Origin: JBGPIK01 sp041484845
Lineage (GTDB): Bacteria; Desulfobacterota; Binatia; UBA9968
Assembly: GCA_041484845.1 (NCBI GenBank)
Contig: JBGPIK010000016.1
Coordinates: 1-36,433, forward strand
Length of the DNA: 36,433 nucleotides
Reading direction: 5' to 3'
This document shows, piece after piece, positions 31,991-36,433 of the stretch (positions are counted from its first letter, which is position 1; every line of letters starts with the position of its first letter). Position numbers and translations under genes: made by a program. The notes below the pieces were generated by a model that had not been told where the DNA came from, ran no database searches, and saw only the letters and a program-made list of their open reading frames with translations.

Positions 31991-32626
31991 TCACCGCAGA
32001 ATCGTTTGAATGTCCGGTGCTTCGCGAAAAAACACCGCCTTTAACAGATTCGCGCGTTCGTCCTTGGAGGGCTTCGCCGTCCAGGCGGATGAGGGCGTGT
32101 AAAGAAGCGCAGCCCACCCGAAAATGGAGTGAGTCTGGTACGTAAATGAGACCGATTTCTTCTGTTGTGCGTGCCTGGGGGAGTACAAGAGAAAAGAAAT
32201 TTCATTCTTTGAGTTGCAAATCTGCGGAATGAGCCCGACAGTTCCCATCATCAGTATCTGTCCGGCAAAACCCAAGGGACAGGCCTCGTACGCATTCGTT
32301 TCTCTGTACGAGAAAGACGCCAAGATTAAATCACCGCGGACCCTACCATTCGTGTATTGAACCGCTTTGAAAAGTCCGGTTCTGTTCAAATCCTCGACGA
32401 ATCTTCCGAGCTCATACGATTGCGCTGGGTCTGCCGGCGAGTCGATGCCGAGGACGAGGCCTTGAAACATTTGTTCACCCTTCTCGCTCTCTCGAAGAGG
32501 TAACAAAGGACTGGCAAATTTGTACGCGACGCACCCGCTCACGAGGGATACGGAGAGCACCACTCCCACACTCCAGCAAAGCTTTAGGCGATTCGTGCCG
32601 CGCATCGGACCTTTCGCAGTTTTCAT
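31991..32626 (-). CDS. Lipoprotein of unknown function
   Basis: This 211-aa protein has a signal peptide ending in a lipobox, LVSGC, with the lipidated Cys32. The mature part has no recognised domain. It contains GEQMFQGLVLGIDSPADPAQ, SYELGRFVEDLNRTGLFKAV and ISFLLYSPRHAQQKK, and looks like mixed alpha/beta. 'FVEDLNRTGLFKAVQY' is reminiscent of lipoproteins with a repeated 'l...l..tglF..v' strand motif. M1 or M8 may be the start. It would sit at the outer or inner membrane. Confidence 0.72.
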   Translation of the reverse strand: MKTAKGPMRGTNRLKLCWSVGVVLSVSLVSGCVAYKFASPLLPLRESEKGEQMFQGLVLGIDSPADPAQSYELGRFVEDLNRTGLFKAVQYTNGRVRGDLILASFSYRETNAYEACPLGFAGQILMMGTVGLIPQICNSKNEISFLLYSPRHAQQKKSVSFTYQTHSIFGWAALLYTPSSAWTAKPSKDERANLLKAVFFREAPDIQTILR

Positions 32627-32707
32627 TATAATATATCTTCACCAACAATCTCTACTTAACGTATTGAATCATCTAAAATGTAACCCTAGCAACATAGAGG
32701 GGCCTTT

Positions 32708-32839
32708 CTACCGGACGTTGTTGACTAAGACTGCGAAACGACAAAAGGGTCGCTTCTCATAGACCACTTTATCTTGTTCGTCGATCACAACCGTCACGTT
32801 TTTGTTCGAGTGTAGATCGACGGCTCCATATAATTTCAT
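32708..32839 (-). pseudogene. N-terminal remnant of an IS110-family transposase
   Basis: From ATG 32839, behind a strong AAGGAGGAGAC, the minus strand reads MKLYGAVDLHSNKNVTVVID-EQDKVVYEKRP. This is the start of IS110 DEDD transposases (first catalytic Asp in AVDLHSN). After ~30 residues the sequence no longer follows the family, and a stop comes at codon 44. The other ~300 residues are missing. The frame is too short to be picked up by a length filter. Confidence 0.65.
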
Positions 32840-33674
32840 TTTCGTCTCCTCCTTCGACTGCAATTTGGTCTCCCAAACTACCGCCTACCGGAGAAACCTT
32901 CGAGATGATTATCAAGTCCGCTCTTAGCTCATACTTCAAGGTGCCGTTCTTGGATCTTGCTGTGGCCGGATTGACCTTACGGCCTGATTCCAGCGGTTCA
33001 AAACGTTCAAAGCCTTACGATTTCCCCGGCTTTTACAGTGTCGGTTAAATACGCCGTGATAACTCAGTCCTTCCAACGTACTTTATCGTCTCACTGAAAA
33101 TCCTAATCACACCGTATGCTTGCCGTTGACTTTGTCTCGAACAAAAGTACCCGAACTCAGTAGTAGTTCTAATGACCCCGGTACATTTTCGCGCCTTTTT
33201 TTGGCGACACAAAATAAATGACTTCGTCGCCGTCGCTGCCACTTGAGTTTGTTGCGATTGGGTTTTTTATTATCGGTATTTTTGAAGGGCTGGTAATGGC
33301 GGTTTCCTAGGAGTTTGTCGGAGAAAACATTTGTGAATGGAGTAAAAACAGATATCTGACTATGTCGCGAGCAATTCAAACTTGCCGCGCACTCCAAGAG
33401 CGGGCTGGAGCCCTTAATCAGACCGCATTAATTCCCTCCACTAGGCGCATGCCCGCTTTCATCTTTATCTTAGGCCCCCTGCTAGTCGGCTGCAAACGAC
33501 TGAGTCAAGGTTTCACAATGGCCCGGGGAAGAATCCAACTCGCTACTCGTGGATCGTATTAAGGTAAAAGTCACAGTCCGAGCACACCGTTAGCGATTCA
33601 TCGAAACGGATACCGGCCGCAAAAACTCAGGTGCCTTGGCTAAGCGCGAAGCCTCGGCCGAATACGAGGAAGTG
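32840..33674. other. 835-nt gene-poor scar
   Basis: No convincing gene was found on either strand. The stretch is AT-richer than the rest and lies next to an IS110 remnant. A short plus-strand reading from 33172 (MTPVHFRAFFWRHKIND...) looks like broken coding sequence but ends after ~24 codons. Probably it is decayed mobile DNA. Confidence 0.4.
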
Positions 33675-34472
33675 TTATTCCAACTTGAAGAGCCGCTTGG
33701 CGTTTCGCGAGAAAATATTTTCCTTGTCCTCGTCGCTGATCTTGGCTGCCTTGATCTCCTCCAGCGTCGCGCAATGCTCGTAGCTTGCGGGGTAGGAGTA
33801 AAAGAGGCTACCGAAAACCAGCCGGTGAGACCCCACGGACTCGACAAACTGCCGGACATAGCGAGAACCGCGCACATGGGCGGTGTCGAACAGGATATTC
33901 GGCGTTCGCTTGGCGATGTCGAGCGCCAGCTGGCTATTGGCATTCGTCGTCAAGGCATCCATGGACACGAAGGTGAGCTCCGGGAATTCCAGCGCCAGCC
34001 GCTCCAATCGCCACACGGCTTCCATATTCGACTCTGCATTGGTGTGAACTAACGGTGCGAGTCCCAACTCACTCACCTTCTTCAGCAGTGGCCGCATGAG
34101 ATCATGATCGACGGGCACCCCCTGAAAGCGGTTATGCCACACCACACCCTCGAGGTGCAGCTCATGCTTGATTCGCTCCAGCTCGGCCAGCGAGCGCGCG
34201 CCGTGAAGCGGCTCCACCGTTCCGCAGGCCGCCGGAAATCGCTTGGGGTCTCGTTTCCGATAGGCGGCCACCGTGTCATTGCAGCGCATCGTGTCCTTGA
34301 TACCATCCGCCTGGATATACCCCGTCGCCGCCAAAATCGCCGACCGTGTTACGCCGTTGGCGTCCATGATCTGCACGCGGCTACTATAATCCCGCTCCTG
34401 CCAGCCTTCTCCTTCCTGCAGGCTTCCTCCCGTCAACGAACCGAGATGATGGTGAATATCAAAGATCTCCAC
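33675..34472 (-). CDS. Amidohydrolase-2-family TIM-barrel protein
   Basis: The protein has 265 aa from the GTG at 34472 behind AGGAGGCGCC. MEIFDIHHHLG gives the N-terminal metal histidines (7-9). APLVHTNAES carries a further histidine and ELTFVSMDALTT follows. Near the C-terminus, where relatives have FGSDxP with the catalytic aspartate, this protein reads VFGSLFYSYPASYEHC and the Asp is lacking. It may therefore use altered chemistry or be inactive. The family includes decarboxylases (ACMSD, gamma-resorcylate type) and hydrolases of aromatic or lactone substrates. The substrate is unknown. Confidence 0.78.
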   Translation of the reverse strand: MEIFDIHHHLGSLTGGSLQEGEGWQERDYSSRVQIMDANGVTRSAILAATGYIQADGIKDTMRCNDTVAAYRKRDPKRFPAACGTVEPLHGARSLAELERIKHELHLEGVVWHNRFQGVPVDHDLMRPLLKKVSELGLAPLVHTNAESNMEAVWRLERLALEFPELTFVSMDALTTNANSQLALDIAKRTPNILFDTAHVRGSRYVRQFVESVGSHRLVFGSLFYSYPASYEHCATLEEIKAAKISDEDKENIFSRNAKRLFKLE

Positions 34473-34504
34473 GGCGCCTCCTGAAAACGTGAAAGAAATT
34501 TAAC

Positions 34505-34630
34505 AGGCTGCTGAAAAAGCGGGATTCATGCTTCGACAAGCTCAGCACGAACGGAAAATCTCTAAAATTGCCTATTCCTTCGTTCGCCCTGAGCCCGTCG
34601 AAGGGTGGACGAAAGGTTTTTCAGCAACCT
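34505..34630. mobile_element. MITE-like element, copy B
   Basis: This 126-bp element has ends AGGCTGCTGAAAAA (34505-34518) and TTTTTCAGCAACCT (34617-34630), inverted with one mismatch. The interior has CTTCGACAAGCTCAGCACGA near the left and CGCCCTGAGCCCGTCGAAGG near the right, again roughly inverted. The ends match copy A at 18098-18233. No coding capacity is seen. Confidence 0.72.
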
Positions 34631-34643
34631 CCTACGCCGAACC

Positions 34644-35252
34644 TCACGGGTCAAACGTATATTGTTTACCACAGTCCATTTTTAACCGGCCGCAAAAAAA
34701 ATCTCGCACCTTTGGCGCGTACATAAATTTGTCGTAGTCATACTTCGAACCGTAACTCGACCAGATCTCCGCTCCCGGCTCGATATCCTTCACGGCAATA
34801 AAAACAAAATAGGGATAGTTACACAGCTGGCCCATCTCAGCATTTTGGAAATTCGTTTCTAAACCGTTGATCTTGCTCGGCGCGAAGTTGGTGCGGCTCA
34901 CGTTACCGCCGTAATCTTTGCTATCGAGATACTTGTACGGCTTGGTTTCTTTCCACGCGCACTCGGGTATCGAGGCAAGGTAATGATTGCCCACGGGGTA
35001 GTCCTCGTCCGTTACGAGCCGGCCGCCCAACTCGCCGATCACTTCGCCTTTCTTAATTCCGACTACCGCAAACAGTCCGTTCCCTGCGCCTGGGATGGTC
35101 GATGGTTTGATCACCGTCCGCTTATCCAGTTCCTTGTCGATCTTGAGCACCGGAACCATTGGCGTCGGCGTTTCCGCGCCCAGCGGTACCACAGGCCTCG
35201 CCAGTAACAAAAGAGTAATAAATAGTCCGGTTAAATAAATTCTTTTTTTCAT
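34644..35252 (-). CDS. Exported SET-domain protein
   Basis: The protein has 202 aa from the ATG at 35252; a GTG four codons upstream is also open. The signal peptide is MKKRIYLTGLFITLLLLARP-VVPLGA. A SET methyltransferase fold follows: IPGAGNGLFAVVGIKKGEVI (53-72), then GNVSRTNFAPSKIN (116-129) in place of the usual R-F-I-N-H-S block, and IAVKDIEPGAEIWSSYGSKY (152-171) in place of ...GEELTYDYG. The key SET landmarks are recognisable but drifted, and Cys residues follow at 187 and 194. An exported SET protein is unusual because S-adenosylmethionine is cytoplasmic, so either it is not an active methyltransferase or the leader is a membrane anchor. Confidence 0.72.
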   Translation of the reverse strand: MKKRIYLTGLFITLLLLARPVVPLGAETPTPMVPVLKIDKELDKRTVIKPSTIPGAGNGLFAVVGIKKGEVIGELGGRLVTDEDYPVGNHYLASIPECAWKETKPYKYLDSKDYGGNVSRTNFAPSKINGLETNFQNAEMGQLCNYPYFVFIAVKDIEPGAEIWSSYGSKYDYDKFMYAPKVRDFFCGRLKMDCGKQYTFDP

Positions 35253-35276
35253 ACAATGTGTCACAAAACGAAACTT

Positions 35277-35329
35277 GTCATTCGAGCGCAGCGAGAAATC
35301 CTAGATCTCTCACATACGTTCGGGATGAC
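35277..35329. repeat. Small palindromic repeat
   Basis: The sequence begins GTCATTCGAGCGCAGCGAGA and ends ACGTTCGGGATGAC, an imperfect inverted pair of the GTCATTC...GGGATGAC type that recalls 2757-2832. It lies in the intergenic gap upstream of the SET-domain gene. No gene was seen in 35265-35442. Confidence 0.5.
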
Positions 35330-35442
35330 GATTCAATGTTTTAGGCCTTGATTTAAGCCGCTTGGCAATGGCTCGCGCGCGCGTTTCGAGTGATACGTTA
35401 GGGCATTACTAATTTATTAACCGTTGTCTCAGACAGCCGATC

Positions 35443-36433
35443 CTAACTTTTTCTCGCCCGGCGTTTTTTGGTTTCTTCTTCGTTGACCGTCATGGGTTCA
35501 CGATCAATAACCACACCGTAATTTTTCTCCGCGCCTTCGATAGAGACATATTCGTCAAGCACGTCTTCGAGGACCATTTGCGGATCTCGATCGAACGGAT
35601 CTCCCCAACCTCCTCCGCCTCCGCTTCGCGCCAGGACCACTTGTCCCGATGGAGAGGGAGAGCGATCCAGGAATGAATCGACCAGCAATTCATCCGATTT
35701 CCCGGGATTCACCACAAACCAATTTCCCGTTCCAGCCTTTCCTCCCGCATAGCCTCGTAAAGGGTATTTGTAGCCCTGAACAAAAATATTGACGATCGCG
35801 TCCTTTGCATTCGTCATCTCACGCACGAGCTCCCAAGCAGGCACGCCCCGCCACTTGCCCGGAGCGGCTGAGTCGGTCACATATTCGCCTCGGTGATAAA
35901 GATACGGAAACTGAATCTCGGTCATCTCGTAGGTCGGTATCCGGAGGGCGCAATGGGTCGCCGTATATCCTCCCCAACCGTCTTGACCGTAGGTGCCGCC
36001 CGCAGAGCAGGCGGAGGCAATATAATCCAGGCCGAGGAAGTAATTGCCATGGCGGCCATCAATCCCCCAGTTGTAAAGGAACGTTAGATCCAGCCCCGCA
36101 GTGGCCACTTTTTCCGGAACGCATTTTTCCAGCGCGGCCATCAACGCCTCGCATATCTGGTTGCCCACACATACCGTGGATTGTCCGGTCGGGTAAGGCG
36201 CATCAGGATTGACCACGGTTCCCTTCGGCAAAATCAGTTTCACCGGACGCAGAAAACCGGAATTCACGGGAATGTCCGGGCAAATCGCCGTCAACGGAGT
36301 ATAAAGCCATGATGCGGTATTGCCGGCCGGAGAATTGACGCAGCCTTCTACTTGCGGGTGAGAACCGGTCAGATCTATGGAGATGCCGTCTCCCTTCACA
36401 ACGACCTTGCAATCAACATTGATATCCTTGTGC
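35443..36433 (-). CDS. Hydantoinase B/oxoprolinase-family subunit, C-terminal part (runs off right edge)
   Basis: An open frame of 330 codons reaches the window edge. ISIDLTGSHPQVEGCVNSPA, YFLGLDYIASACSAGGTYGQ, YEMTEIQFPYLYHRGEYVTD followed by SAAPGKWRGV, and ARSGGGGGWGDPFDRDPQMV are hallmarks of the HyuB/AcxB family (5-oxoprolinase, N-methylhydantoinase, acetone and acetophenone carboxylase). These act with a HyuA-type ATPase subunit, which would lie upstream beyond the edge. The C-terminal tail is basic (NEEETKKRRARKS). The ATP-dependent substrate cannot be named without HyuA. Confidence 0.88.
   Translation of the reverse strand, partial: HKDINVDCKVVVKGDGISIDLTGSHPQVEGCVNSPAGNTASWLYTPLTAICPDIPVNSGFLRPVKLILPKGTVVNPDAPYPTGQSTVCVGNQICEALMAALEKCVPEKVATAGLDLTFLYNWGIDGRHGNYFLGLDYIASACSAGGTYGQDGWGGYTATHCALRIPTYEMTEIQFPYLYHRGEYVTDSAAPGKWRGVPAWELVREMTNAKDAIVNIFVQGYKYPLRGYAGGKAGTGNWFVVNPGKSDELLVDSFLDRSPSPSGQVVLARSGGGGGWGDPFDRDPQMVLEDVLDEYVSIEGAEKNYGVVIDREPMTVNEEETKKRRARKS

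Noticed and set aside
31863..32117. 84-codon minus-strand frame overlapping the 3' end of the lipoprotein gene
   Set aside because: It is in a different frame from the lipoprotein, with no ribosome-binding site; a frameshifted tail was considered, but the lipoprotein has its own plausible end.
1..36433. tRNA or rRNA genes
   Set aside because: I saw no cloverleaf with CCA-type ends and no rRNA core sequence by reading; a covariance-model search would be needed to exclude a tRNA fully.

Overview
The window is a piece of bacterial chromosome, by eye of mid-50s percent GC. It probably comes from an uncultured soil or groundwater lineage of the Desulfobacterota / Binatota / Methylomirabilota / Tectomicrobia kind. 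The hints are several orphan NitT/TauT-type substrate-binding proteins, a hydantoinase-B-type carboxylase subunit, amidohydrolases, LLM and F420-type redox enzymes, a RayT transposase with a DnaA-like tail, and many small palindromic repeats. No rRNA or tRNA gene was seen, so the lineage is an inference.

Left part (1-5200) is mobile-element rich. It holds the start of an aspartate dehydrogenase gene running off the left edge, a RayT element bounded by 21-nt inverted repeats, a Crp/Fnr regulator with a strong dyad upstream, a mannose-1-phosphate guanylyltransferase, a GC-rich methyltransferase remnant cut by an IS200/IS605 element, and an IS1380-like remnant.

Middle-left (5200-13400) is metabolic and housekeeping: a secreted alpha/beta hydrolase, ArgJ, an exported DUF885 metallopeptidase, a metal-dependent amidohydrolase, a tiny secreted KSKDST-repeat protein, an SbcD-like phosphoesterase and a D-2-hydroxyacid dehydrogenase.

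Centre (13400-22600) is the most distinctive region. Two palindromic elements, one of which folds into a multi-branched 111-nt structure, precede a co-directional run. That run holds four exported substrate-binding proteins with no permease or ATPase, an SMP-30-like beta-propeller, a reductive-dehalogenase-like double [4Fe-4S] protein, an LLM flavin oxidoreductase and a signal-bearing F420/NADP oxidoreductase-like protein. It looks like a catabolic or uptake-sensing island for an unknown organic compound.

Right part (22600-36433) carries a double-GNAT protein, an alpha/beta hydrolase, a small conserved-looking protein, a DUF255 thioredoxin-fold protein, an amidase, a CmcJ/NvfI-type oxygenase, a cupin, asnS, a lipoprotein, a gene-poor scar with an IS110 remnant, an amidohydrolase, an exported SET-domain protein, and the C-terminal part of a hydantoinase B/oxoprolinase-type subunit running off the right edge. 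Two copies of a terminal-inverted-repeat MITE (18098-18233 and 34505-34630) link the centre and right parts.
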